64,000 nt of DNA from Apus apus (taxonomy: Eukaryota > Chordata > Aves > Apodiformes > Apodidae), in the NCBI RefSeq assembly GCF_020740795.1, contig NC_067304.1, forward strand, positions 6,500,056 to 6,564,055, in the 5' to 3' direction. This document shows positions 27,201 to 41,880 of this stretch, piece by piece. How positions within the stretch are numbered: position 1 is the first letter of the stretch; each line of letters begins with the position of its first letter. A program made the translations under genes and the position numbers. The notes under the pieces were generated by a model. It did not search any database. It was given only the letters and a program-made list of their open reading frames with translations, and was not told where the DNA came from.

Positions 27201-28121
27201 GCCTCAGCTTCAACTGCGGGACCCTGGATTGCCGTCTAAGGCTCACCCCTGCCACCCAAACAAATAAAAACATGCCAGAGAGCTCACAGACTGGGGAACG
27301 GCACAGATCTCAACCAGTGAGACACTGCAGAGCACCAAGGAAGGTGAGAGCCATCATCATTTTCTGCCAGTTTTGCCTTTAAGGAACAATAAATTAATTT
27401 CCGGGGGGCAGAAGCACCACTGGAGACAGAGCAAATGGATGCACAAGCCCTTCCAGACAACAGCACTGGCAGCTGGAGAGTCCAGCAGCTCAGATGGCAT
27501 CTTCCCACGCCTCCACCAAGGTGCCCACGAGAGGCGGAGCAGTCTCGAGTCCACAGAGTGCTTCTCTGAACCCCCCCACCCTGCTCTGCAGGTGGTACCA
27601 TGGCAGGGTGGGGGGTTTTGTTGAAATGAAGAGAGGAAAAGCTACCCAGGTCCCTGACAGGAACATGTGGGGCACAGATAGAACAGGCTGCAATGGGGGG
27701 AAGGGGCAGTGGCCCCATGTTCCTCACAATACCCCCAGTTATATCACCAGGCGAAGTGAAACTGCGTCTTGACAAGCACATTCACCAAGCAGAAAACAGG
27801 AAGCACTTGGGTAATCATGTAAAAAGCACAGACTTTTACTTTAAATGCAAGTTATTAAATTACTCTTCTGTCTTTACATTCCTTTTACCCCAATCAACTC
27901 CTATGTCTCTTTCTGCTGTAAAATTAATAGAAAATCTTATTGTCACACAGAAATCATTTCCATGTTGGAGAAGTGACTGAGTGGTTCCCTTTAAAATCAG
28001 CTGAAACGCAGAGCCATGCCTGAAGTGAACTTACCAAAAACTCGTCTGCAAACTCTTCTCGGTTGAGCTTCTTCCTTTGGGCCCTTTCCAGGTTTTGCAG
28101 CAGAATCTCCCTTTGGTCCAT
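13925..28121 (-). CDS. PTPN22: PTPN22 (LYP/PEP), lymphoid tyrosine phosphatase (21 exons, 778 aa)
   Basis: Cytosolic non-receptor tyrosine phosphatase that damps antigen-receptor signalling by acting on Src-family and ZAP70-type kinases (family knowledge). Exons, minus strand: 28035-28121, 25864-25972, 24643-24719, 23656-23751, 23218-23256, 22847-22918, 22693-22752, 22126-22268, 21626-21692, 21144-21221, 20555-20647, 19755-19831, 18250-18986, 17602-17685, 17329-17459, 16784-16811, 16301-16378, 15902-16008, 15221-15251, 14606-14683, 13925-13989. The sum is 779 codons including stop (human 807 aa, also 21 exons). It starts [19 protein letters not shown]. Catalytic signature [10 protein letters not shown] gives Cys227 and Arg233, the WPD loop has Asp195, and Ser35 and Cys129 keep human numbering. 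The C-terminus ends [16 protein letters not shown]. Exons 5, 16 and 19 are micro-exons (39, 28, 31 nt). The central linker is poorly conserved. Confidence 0.96.
16301..16378 (-). CDS. PTPN22: PTPN22 exon 17: P2 proline motif
   Basis: Encodes [20 protein letters not shown] then VLADTA, equivalent to human [18 protein letters not shown]. Phase fits the 28-nt exon 16 (SVKLWSPQT plus one base) and exon 18, which begins GT to complete Ser and reads [17 protein letters not shown]. The core [12 protein letters not shown] is identical to that in exon 14. Confidence 0.9.
16417..16443. repeat. (TA)n microsatellite in PTPN22 intron 16
   Basis: About 27 bp of alternating TA with one TTT interruption, immediately left of unremarkable intron sequence. 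Likely length-variable. Confidence 0.85.
17602..17685 (-). CDS. PTPN22: PTPN22 exon 14: P1 proline motif (CSK-SH3 ligand)
   Basis: Encodes [20 protein letters not shown] then SFIVASES, the equivalent of the human P1 motif [14 protein letters not shown] that binds the CSK SH3 domain. Arg595 here corresponds to human Arg620, the residue changed to Trp in the autoimmunity-associated variant. This bird has Arg, the ancestral state. The preceding residue is Glu rather than human Val. Confidence 0.92.
18250..18986 (-). CDS. PTPN22: PTPN22 exon 13, long divergent interdomain exon
   Basis: This 737-nt exon is open throughout. It is placed by splice phase: exon 12 leaves TG, the exon starts C-TCA-GAG (SEEEEQGQG), and it ends with one base before gtaagt. 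It encodes an acidic then serine/proline-rich linker with [19 protein letters not shown], which resembles the human VENPYFSSWPPS segment. Most of the rest has no obvious mammalian match and is GC-rich, as expected for a disordered linker under weak constraint. Confidence 0.85.
21626..22268 (-). CDS. PTPN22: PTPN22 exons 8-9: WPD loop and PTP signature
   Basis: Exon 8 (22126-22268) codes [20 protein letters not shown] through VPVCIHC. Exon 9 (21626-21692) completes [15 protein letters not shown]. The junction falls inside the serine codon after the catalytic cysteine, so the CX5R loop exists only after splicing. Upstream, exon 2 carries the KNRY substrate-recognition loop ([10 protein letters not shown]), and exons 10-11 carry the Q-loop ([13 protein letters not shown]). 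All catalytic residues are present, so the enzyme should be active. Confidence 0.95.
25480..25798 (+). mobile_element. CR1 LINE 3' fragment in PTPN22 intron 2
   Basis: Plus-oriented CR1 with caagaggaaac, ggaggtttagattggg, ggctgcccagggatgtggta, agagtcaccatccctggagg, ggttggacttgat and the terminal tctatgattctatga octamer-like repeats. It is 5'-truncated. The longest recognisable CR1 copies in the window are this one and the one at 50.8 kb. Antisense open frames inside it are shadows. Confidence 0.92.
25973..28034 (-). other. PTPN22: PTPN22 intron 1 (2.1 kb)
   Basis: Intron between the first coding exon and exon 2. Open frames of 60-165 codons occur on both strands around 26.7-27.8 kb but show no family resemblance or splice logic. 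A few lymphoid regulatory elements would be expected here; none can be named by eye. Confidence 0.5.
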
Positions 28122-28884
28122 GTTGCTGGAGCCCGATAGCAACTGTCCCTCCAAACCTGGGAACGGACCATGTCAAGTGCGGAGTGGAAAGCACCAGCCC
28201 GGGGAGCGCCAGCGCGGCTGCGGTTACTGACTTCACCACCAGCCTCAAAGGAAATTAGTACGTAACATATTGTGGTCAAATAACTAAACTAGAAGAGTCC
28301 CTAAAACAGCATGCAATTCACATTTTGCCTGTTTTCCACATTACCTGAAAAACATTTTGAAAGAATACTTCAGGTGCTTTGATACGTGATATTCCCTTTC
28401 TGTCTTTCTTGCAGATCAGGTACAGAATAGCTACAAGATTTCTGTATCTGGCTGCTAAAAGACAAAGGGCTGCTGAGCACCCTGGAAGAGCCGTCACTTT
28501 TAAAAATAATGTCAATTTTCAATAAAAATAAGCCTTTAAATCACCTGAGAGGAACAGAAGAGGTCTTTAGAATAACTAATGGAAACATGTTTTCAAACAA
28601 ATATTCACCTGATGAGTCTGCGGCACTAAGCACTAACCTAGAAACCTTGAGTAAGAGTGAAGCCCACTTTTATGGCTAAAGAGAAACACAGGAAGAGAAA
28701 ACAAATTAATAACAACAAACATTTATTAATTTTTGTTCCTAGTGAGAATGAATCTCTTTTATACATTGCTTATGTGCAGAGTTCTGCTCACAGCCTCCTG
28801 AAGAAATACAACAGCCTTTCCTGGTTAAATTGTCTTCTGGAAAGTAGTAATGCACTTTCTCTCAGTTTTCCAAGTTCTCCTGAA

Positions 28885-28915
<31 letters not shown>

Positions 28916-29233
28916 GCCCCATGTGTATGCTTGTTAGAGAAAGAATTCAAGGCAGGTCTGAGGGAAGTGTCAGGAAGAGGATGCAGGATGGAGAGACAAG
29001 CAACCGTCCTCCTTTCAGAGTTTTCATCCCTTCCCCTGCTAAATGGCCCCAGGCTGGGTCTGTAAAGCTGTATGAGCAGGACAGCACCTTTTGTACAGCA
29101 CATCTTTCATCACTTTGATGGTCTCTGAGGGAGCATGTTGAGCTCCCAGGATACTGAGATAAGGAATTGCACCCTGAGACAGAGCAGCAGATGGGAAGTT
29201 TGATGCTGATCCCAGTCCGACCTCCCTGAGGTG
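28122..29233. other. PTPN22-BCL2L15 intergenic spacer with A28 tract
   Basis: Contains the PTPN22 5' flank and 5'UTR at its left end and a run of 28 adenines at 28888-28915. No gene is visible. The A-run is not preceded by a recognisable retroposon on either strand, so its origin is unclear. Confidence 0.55.
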
Positions 29234-29239
29234 TTTATT
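29234..29239 (-). terminator. BCL2L15: Probable BCL2L15 polyadenylation signal
   Basis: TTTATT on the plus strand gives AATAAA on the minus strand, 131 nt beyond the read-through stop of BCL2L15 exon 3. The closeness supports exon 3 as the terminal exon. Confidence 0.5.
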
Positions 29240-29369
29240 CAAGCTGTGCCCCCGCAGTCAAAGGCAGGGGGACATGCTGTGCACCAGTGAGGACCAAGTG
29301 AGGTGGACAGGAGGGTCAAGAGACTCATGGGAAGAGCCATCAAGGTCCAGCTGAAGAGCACCAGCCCCT

Positions 29370-31711
29370 TCACATCCTTACCCATCCACCACGGGCCTCG
29401 ATGTAGCTCCTCACTTGAGGATTTCCATTAATCACTTGTGTGAGTTGGTGGGGATGCACCACAGTTGGGATTTTCTTAGCAACATGGATTACCAATTTCA
29501 CAGAAACAGAGAGAAAAGCTATCTCATAGGCCATCTCGGGGTTCTGGGCACTCCAGGTCCTGCTGAGAGAGCTCACAGCAGCCTCAAACTTCTCCATCTG
29601 CAAGAAGTGAGAATGCAGTTTGAGCTTCTTTGTAAATGACAGTGTGGTAAAGAAGTCTTGGCTCAAAATCCAACACTCAGTTAAATACCTGCATTTGCGC
29701 TTTACCTTTCCCTTCAGCACTTCCGCAAGATCCTCGGAGGAAACCCTTTCAAAATCCAGGTTGCACTGGTCCCCCATCCGCCGCAGGCGACTGGCGACCA
29801 GGACGGGGTCGAACGCGGGCGGAGGTTCCGAGGCAGCCTGGGCGGGTCCTAGGGCAGGAGGGGCGGGGGGCTCAGCCCAGCGGGGGGCGGAGGAGGGGAG
29901 CAGAGGCTGCGAGCCCCAGCCCTGCTGCCTCTGCCCCTGAAGCTGCAGCTGCCTCTGCCCCTAAAGCTGTAGCTGCCTCTGCCCCTGAAGCTGCAGCTGC
30001 CTCTGCCCCTGAAGCTGCAGCTGCTCCCCAAATGCTGCAGTTCCTGCCTCAAGTGCTCCGGAGGTGAATGCAGGGTAGACTTCTGACCAGATGCATTAGG
30101 AAATGTAAAACCAAAGCCCCTAAGAAAGGGTGCATTGATGGACAGGGGCCAAGGTTTGTCCAGGTTTCTTTCCTCCCACCTCGGCTGCTTCATGCTCAAG
30201 TCTCAGTTCATCCCCACGCCTCTTTCTCCAAGGGCATCCCTACCACCACTTCTTTACCGCTCTAAGTTTCTGCCAGCTCATTCCTGCTAGGCTGCCATAA
30301 GCAAGGAGGGACGCTCAGAGTTCGAAAACATTTCGTTTCTCTCTCCCGCCTGCAGGGACACAGCAGCACAGCTCGGACAGCAGAGTCCTGCCTGCATTCC
30401 CCAACAACCCGAGGCTTGCGGTCCTGCCGTGCAGTCTTGGGAGAATTCGGGTATTATACTCAAAGCCTCTCTTGTGAGCAAGTGCAAATTACAACACTTC
30501 AGTCTCATAGCAACCCAAATCAGGGAAAGCTCTCACAGAGGGACAAAAGGCATACTTTACAGATTTCAAGTGTATAAAACTGTTAGAACTTCTCAGCTAA
30601 TGAAGGGGGAGCACCTCAGTTACAGCATTTCCCCTTAAAGCATCTGAGGGGAAAAAACCAACAGAATATTATTTTTTTTCTTTCTGAACCAAACCAAGGT
30701 TCAACCAGAAGTATCCACAGGATACTGACATTTTCAGCAAAACCATTTCCATGTTTGACTAAGTCCTAAGGAACTGAAAGCAGGATCTTTCGACATGAAC
30801 TCGTGGGGAACTTTATCCAGAGGCATCACTTCCTGATCCAAGTCCCCTTCCTCATTCAGCTGCTGATTCCAGCTCAGCTCCTCCCGCTCAGGTGCCAGCA
30901 CTCGCAGAACCTGCATCTCCCGGGGCCTGGGACAGTTTCACAGAGCTCAGAACAGCAGAAGCACAAGCGTCTAATCCAGAAGGAAACAAGCAATACTCTA
31001 ACAGAGACTTTTCATTAGGGAAAACAACAAACTTCCATGAAGCTTTTGAGAAAAATAATTTTTTTGCTACCTGTTGTCAGCAAGATCCCAGCATCTCTTG
31101 GGACATTTTAACTGGTGTGTGTCCAAGATGGGGAAAATTAAATGAATGTAGGTGAAATGCTGGGTTTCTTGCAGCATTGCCCAGCAAACTAAAGTAGTCC
31201 AAATTATGTTGGGAGCTTTTTGAATCTGCCTTGTACATTAAAGCAACCAGTTTTATCCAATAAGCAATACGAGCTTCCTTGCTGGGACCTGCAGCACAGG
31301 CAGCAGCACCATCCCTCCAGCACTGCCTGTGCCACAGCACAGGGAGCAGGAAGGGGTGGCCATCCCTCTCTCAGCCCCCACAGTCCACTCTGCCCAGGCA
31401 GGCTGAGCTGTGGGCTGCCCAGCCTTCAAACAGCTTTACCTCACCCAGACTTTTCCCCCCAACAGACAGAGCTTGGAACTCATCACAAGACTGCGTTGCA
31501 GGAAACCCAGCCCTGAGCTACAGCCTCCTGCCCTCAGGTGTTCAGTCAGAGCGCTCCTCTGCCACCTGCAGCAAACCAACCATTCTTCCTCCCCCCAGGC
31601 CCTACCTCCACAGTCTGTTTCCAGGCTGCGGCACTGAGTCTCATCTTCACTGAAAAGGTCAGAGAACAAGGCTTCCACAACACACTCGGTCTGCTCCTCA
31701 AAGGTTGTCAT
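29370..31711 (-). CDS. BCL2L15: BCL2L15 (Bfk), BCL2-like protein 15 (3 exons seen, about 158 aa)
   Basis: Small BCL2-family regulator of apoptosis. Exons, minus strand: 31606-31711 (MTTFEEQTECVVEALFSDLF, nearly the human start TFEEQTECIVNTLLMDFL), 29706-29848, and 29370-29597. Exon 2 carries a clear BH3 motif, LVASRLRRMGDQCN (about residues 52-65; human IIAGRLRMLGDQFN). Exon 3 carries SLSRTWSAQNPEMAYEIAFL, SVSVKLV and the BH2-like INGNPQVRSYIEARGGW. Phases 1 and 0 join cleanly. After GGW a donor-like gtaagg occurs at 29381. Read-through gives VRM and a stop at 29370, while splicing would need a fourth exon I could not find (human ends GGWENLES). The start is the ATG at 31711. It sits between PTPN22 and AP4B1 as in human. 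Confidence 0.9.
29925..30020. repeat. 24-bp minisatellite, four copies
   Basis: Four head-to-tail 24-bp units at 29925, 29949, 29973 and 29997, followed by a partial fifth. The unit begins ctgcctctgcccctgaag. Copies 1, 3 and 4 look identical and copy 2 differs at two positions. It lies in BCL2L15 intron 1, about 75 bp upstream of exon 2 on the minus strand. One minus-strand frame reads an 8-residue repeat (SFRGRGSC), which I regard as incidental. Confidence 0.95.
30734..30916 (-). other. Intronic open frame with BH3-like motif
   Basis: A 60-codon ATG-initiated frame inside BCL2L15 intron 1, on the gene's own strand. It is acidic and not low-complexity. It contains LSWNQQLNEEGDLDQEV, where L-N-E-E-G-D fits the LxxxGD core of BH3 helices, although the usual hydrophobic residue before GD is Glu. 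A possible acceptor (tgtcccag) lies just upstream, but its phase from exon 1 leads to a stop and I see no good donor. It may be chance. No family is recognised. Confidence 0.25.
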
Positions 31712-33126
31712 TGCAGCGTGTCCCCGCACCACAGAGCAGCTTTGACTCTGGATTTTGGCTTCCGTTTCCTAGAACTGCACTTCTGGGAAGACTATGACGC
31801 AGGCCACTCCCCAGGACAGCTCAACATGCCAGTACTGTTCTCCCAACTGCCCTCGTTCAGGTTATGGGTGTGGTTTATTTTCACAGTAGGCCATTTCTGT
31901 TAAGAATAATGGAAATCAGCATTTACAAGCTATCAAAGTCTGTTGACCCTTTCATTGATCAAGAAAGGTGTCTGGATAAAAGGCTAGAAGTCCCAAGTCC
32001 CATTCCAGACAAAGACAAGTCTGGTGTAGCCACAGCAGAGTAAATGAGCTTGCCAACGAGCTATTGAACATTTTTTTTCTGAACACTGCATAAAGCCAAT
32101 GCTCCAGTGCAGCTCTCCGTAGGGAAAGGAATACAACACATGCAGAAAGACACTGGAAACTGGTAATAGGAGCCCTGCTAGAGCTGTCTTCTCAATTATT
32201 TTTTAATTCACCCCTAAGTAGCTCACCTGTTACAGTAACGTGGCATATGAGGCTGAAATAAATTGTTCCACAATTGGCCTTAAAGCCTACCAGAAGTTGA
32301 GAGAGAAAAGCCCCCTCTGACTCAGAGGCAGGAGCTGGACTGAGGTTCTCTCTGGATCCACAGCAGAGACTGGATGACTCCATCCCACAGACTTCAGAGT
32401 TGAACAAACAAGTACTCCAGAAAACAGCCAGGAATTATTCACATTTTTACTAGGAAAATCAGAAATACAATCCAAAGCCTGTTGTTTAACGTGGCAGCAG
32501 TGTTTCAGTGAAGTCTATAGAAGGCATATTGCATTTTAAAGGTACTAGACAGTCATTACAAGAAATTAAAAATTACAAGGAATCTTACAGAACCAGGGTT
32601 TTGCCACTGTGTGAAACAAGGCTGTGACAAGGACACTTTCATGACACTTACAAAGTCCAACTCTCCATATCTTTCAATAGAGCACATGGAGTGCTGTCAA
32701 CATGCTCTTCAAAAAACAAGTCCTGAGGCTGGCCAGAGTTTAACTTTAAAAACTGTAAAAATTTAGTCACTGAACCCTGTCCTGCACTGTACTGTGAGGA
32801 TGGGATGACTTGACTGCAGAAGTTAAGTACCACACAGAAAACAAACCTTTATACACCCCATCTAGTTACAAAATAACAAATGGTAAAAACCAGTATCAGC
32901 AAAAATGTAATATTCCATAGAGGTTAATTATCTGAACAGCAATTCTTCCACTGGTGTGAGTACCGAGGACAGACAGCTCACTGACATGGCCAAGGTGATA
33001 CAGGCTACAGAACTCAAGACACCACACAACCTGCACTCTCCGGCCTCTCCTTACAGTAGCCCTGAGGAGGGAATTTCTGAGAGGGTGATTCATCATTACA
33101 GTAACACATTTCAACTAGAAAATACA
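31712..33126. other. BCL2L15-AP4B1 intergenic spacer
   Basis: Holds the BCL2L15 5' flank and probably the sequence past the AP4B1 polyadenylation site. No CpG island lies at the BCL2L15 start, unlike RSBN1, AP4B1/DCLRE1B and HIPK1, which fits tissue-restricted expression. No other gene or repeat is recognised. Confidence 0.5.
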
Positions 33127-33132
33127 TTTATT
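33127..33132 (-). terminator. AP4B1: Candidate AP4B1 polyadenylation signal
   Basis: AATAAA on the minus strand about 610 nt past the AP4B1 stop codon, the first canonical hexamer I noticed downstream. Confidence 0.4.
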
Positions 33133-33744
33133 TCTGTTAAAAAAGAAACATACTGTTTCCAGTGAGCATCATGTACCCTGTCCACCCACCTCTGACACAG
33201 CCGAGCTCCGTTCACCCGTAAGTGAAGCTCCTGTCAAAATCCATCCATCAGACAAAGGCAAACCACACCTCAAGAGAGCAAGGAACAAAACACTTCTCTA
33301 CACTGCACTGCTCCTCTGAGCCTGATATAAGTAACAGATTCTTGGAGTCACTGAATTGTTTTTTTAATTATTTACCATTCTCATAAAAAACCCTCTCCAA
33401 AACACATCCTGAATTTTGTTCGTTTCTGGTTCCATCCGTCACATCGGTGTCTTGTGACAATCACCAGAGGTGCCACCACTTCTGTGACTCATGCCTGAAA
33501 CAGCAGACTCACAAATGTTTACCTTGTCATTTCCCCAACCCAGTAGCAGGACAGACCACCTGCCCTGCCCCATCCACCAGCTGCAGCTGCCCCCACACCA
33601 CCCATGCTTGGCAGGCCCAGGAAAGGGCTGCTAACACTCCTGCAGCTTAAAAGCACAAAACCAGCATCAGATATAGCAAATGAAGCCAGAAAAACAAACT
33701 TTTGCTGTGCCCAGAGCAAGCATCCCACTGGGAGCAGGGAACAA

Positions 33745-38765
<5,021 letters not shown>

Positions 38766-38972
38766 GGCCCTGCTCCCGGCCCGGTCCGGCTCCGGTTCGG
38801 CCCCGCCCCCGGACGCGCTCCAGCCCCGCCCAGCGCTGCGCGCGCCTCCGCCCCGCCCTGCTGCGCGTGCGCGGCGCCGCCCGCCGGGTTCGGCGGGAAA
38901 CGGGAGGAGCGGGCGGGAGCGGCGCGGCGGGCGCGGGGCTCGGGCCGCCCGGCTCTGGCCGCCCCCGCCGCC
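38766..38972. promoter_or_regulatory. Bidirectional CpG-island promoter AP4B1 / DCLRE1B
   Basis: Only 207 nt separate the divergent start codons of AP4B1 (minus) and DCLRE1B (plus). The interval is extremely GC- and CpG-rich. It contains several GC boxes (ccgccccgccc near 38848) and an NRF1-like site (tgcgcgtgcgc, 38862-38872), and has no TATA box. The island spreads into both first exons. The same head-to-head arrangement is known in mammals. Confidence 0.85.
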
Positions 38973-40549
38973 ATGAACGGGACCGTGATCCCCGGCACGC
39001 CCATCGCCGTGGACTGCTGGAGCGTGCGGCGGGCGGGCGGCGCCCGCCTCTTCTTCCTGTCTCACCTGCACTCGGACCACACGGTGGGGCTGACCAGCAC
39101 CTGGAGCCGCCCGCTGTACTGCTCGCCGCTCACCGCCCGCCTGCTGCACCGCCGCCTCCAGGTATGTCCGCCCGCCCCGGCCTCGCCTCGCTGCCCGGCG
39201 CGGCCCTCACGGCCCGGTCCCCGCAGGTGCCGCCGCGCTGGATCCGGCCGCTGGAGGTGGGGCAGAGCCACGTGCTGGGCGAGCAGGTGACGGTGACGCT
39301 GCTGGACTCCAACCACTGCCCCGGCTCCGTCATGTTCCTGTTCGAGGGCGCCTTCGGCACCATCCTGTACACAGGTACAGGGCAGGCCCCCGCGGCCGCG
39401 CCGCCCCCCGGCCCGCCCTGACCGCCCTCTCCTTGCAGGGGATTTCCGCTACACCAGCGCCATGAAGGGCGAGCCGGCGCTGCGGGGCCGCCGCATCGAC
39501 CGCCTCTACCTGGACAACACGCACTGCCACCCGGCGCGGGCCCTGCCCTCGCGGCAGCACGCCACGCGCCAGGCCGCCCGCCTCATCCACGCCCACCCGC
39601 GGCACCGCGTCCTCATCGGTGAGTGCCCAGCACCGCCCGCCCGGCCGCCCGGCCCCGCGCAGCGCTGACCGCTCTCCCCACAGGGGTGTACAGCCTGGGC
39701 AAGGAGACCCTGCTGGTGGACCTGGCCCTGGAGTTCAGGACCTGGGTGGTGGTGAGTCCCTGGCGCCTGGAGCAGATGCGGCTGCTGGAGCTGCCCGATG
39801 TCTTCACAGCGGAGGAGGGGGCCGGCTGGATCCGAGCTGTGGATGTCGGCGAGATCCGCTGCGATACCCTCACCAGCTGGAACTCGCTGCACCCCACCAT
39901 TGCCATCCTCCCCACCGGCAGGCCCGTGAAGATCACCCACCCCAACATTCACCCCATTCCATACTCAGATCACTCCTCTTTTTCAGAACTGTGCGAGTTT
40001 GTGAAGTGGCTGAAGCCTTGCTCCGTCATTCCAATTGTGAGGGGTGGCATGTGCCAAACTTACTTTCAGAAATACTTGTGTTCTGCCCCCCAGGCACTTC
40101 CTGACTTCAAAATCCCAAAGCCTGTGCAAGAGTCTGAGCAGCAGCAAAGGAAAAGGAAGGGCCGGGAACCCACTTGTCTCTTGAGAAAAGCTGCCCAGCG
40201 TTCAGCACCACGAGGGGTGGTTTATGAGTCCCCAGAGAAATATACTGAGGAATCTGAAGAATTCACAAATGTTCAGGCTGCTCAGCAGAACTCCTGCAAG
40301 TCAGATTTCTGCTTGAAAGGAGGTTCCAGTTGTTGTCACACAGGCAAGGAGAAAGGGAAGGAACAGCTGAGTGGAGAACAGCCAGGAGGAGTCAGTGCTG
40401 TCAGCCAGGCCCCCCTTCCTGATGAGCACTTTCCAACTGGATTTGCAGAGGAGTATTTACTCACTCCCTTAAATGTGCTAAAGCAATATTCCTCACAGGC
40501 TTTTGACAAGCTGGTAGAAGATTTCTTTAGGAGGGAAGAAGCATCTTGA
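38973..40549 (+). CDS. DCLRE1B: DCLRE1B (SNM1B/Apollo), 5'-3' exonuclease (4 exons, 460 aa)
   Basis: Metallo-beta-lactamase/beta-CASP nuclease that processes leading-end telomeres with TRF2 and acts in interstrand-crosslink repair (family knowledge). Exons: 38973-39161, 39227-39374, 39439-39618, 39684-40549; phases 0, 1, 1. It starts [20 protein letters not shown]. The HxHxDH metal motif is SHLHSDH with His31, His33, Asp35 and His36. Further motifs are [26 protein letters not shown] and the beta-[14 protein letters not shown]. The C-terminus keeps YLLTP (about residues 430-434), the TRFH-docking motif for TRF2. It is shorter than human (532 aa). The difference lies in the linker between the catalytic domain and YLLTP, a poorly conserved region. 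The introns are tiny (64-65 nt). Confidence 0.96.
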
Positions 40550-41077
40550 AAAATTGTGTGACACTTGCTGGTTCAGTTGATAGCAGTGATGCTAGAGGTC
40601 TTGCTGCCACGTCCCACTCTCTGTGCTCAAGTTTCCCATCAGGAGAGAGGAGCTCAGCTATGCAGCTCTACTTTACCTCTGCTTAGAGGACAGAGAGGAA
40701 ACTAGGACCACTTGTAGGCATTAGATTTCTTTATTTATTTTTATATCTTTGTCTGTATCTCTTGGGTCTCCACACTACACCCAGGCAGTGCAGGCCCTCT
40801 GTGTGTGTGTCTTGTATCCCTTTTTTGCAGTGACCCACCTGCCTCTTGTGAGAACAGATACTGCTGGGCCAATTCAATCTGCAGAAAGGTCAGCTGCCTG
40901 CAGCTGAAGTAATTAATGAGTTTGGAATGTGATGAAAGAAACAAGAAGGGAGTATCTGAGAGCCCCAAAGATTCTTCCTGCTGTGTGTCTGTAATGTATT
41001 ATTGAGTGGTTAATTCTAAAATACTGTGTATTAAGGTACAGTTATAAAGTGGTCCTCAAAGAAATCTGCAGAATAAA
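40550..41077 (+). terminator. DCLRE1B: DCLRE1B 3'UTR with polyadenylation signal
   Basis: 3' untranslated stretch ending at an AATAAA hexamer at 41072-41077, 523 nt past the stop. It is the first canonical plus-strand signal, and a GT/T-rich tract follows (gttttctatctgtt). Cleavage is expected at about 41.09 kb. Confidence 0.7.
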
Positions 41078-41095
41078 GAGTTTCTTAAGTCTGTT

Positions 41096-41880
41096 AATCT
41101 GTTTTCTATCTGTTAATCTACCAATATCTCCATACAGCACTGGTTTTGTATCCAGCCAGCTGCAGCTGGCTGCAGTTCTGCTCTCCTGAAAGTACCATTT
41201 TAGTGATAACTCTCAATGCTTTTCAGGTTACTGGCTGGGAAAAACAGGAATGTTCTGGGCTTTCTATAATGAGTTATTAGATCCTCTGCACTCCAGTCTG
41301 GATTCTGCTTGGCTGCAGAGTGCTCCTAGTGACAGCCAGGGTCTGTCTCCCCATCCCCTGCCTGTTCTTATCACACACCAACTGCCAGGATGTCCTGCAC
41401 TCCTGTTTGTCACTGCTGTTTGCTGTGGAGATGCAGGCTGTTACTTTATTATTGTTGAAATTCAAGTGACTCATTGGACAGGCAGGTGAGCGAAGCACTG
41501 CCTGAGCTCCCAGATTCCTGGTCCTGCTCTGCTGCAGCCTCTCCAGCTCGGGAGGAATGCTTGTCTTCTGAGTCACTGCTCCAGTTAGGTACATTGCAAA
41601 TGGCCCTGGAGATCCGATCCATTTCACTGCTCGTGTTTTGTGGCATCCAGCATTTCCTCTTTTATTTGTATCAACAGTTACTATCAAAGCATTTATTCAA
41701 GTAAATGAAGCAGAGAACCTCCTGGTGAGCCTCTGGGCAAAGTGGAGTTGTAGATGATAATTCTTTACTCTGATCTTGCCTCTAGCTTGGCTGTGGGTAT
41801 CGTAAGGGCCACACACTTGGAAACTCAGTTATCCGTGCAGGGGGGAAAAATAACTAAGTGCTCAGACCAAAGCCCTCCCA
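41096..41880. other. DCLRE1B-HIPK1 intergenic spacer
   Basis: Unique-looking sequence without recognisable gene, repeat or RNA. The open frames here have no family resemblance. Confidence 0.5.
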
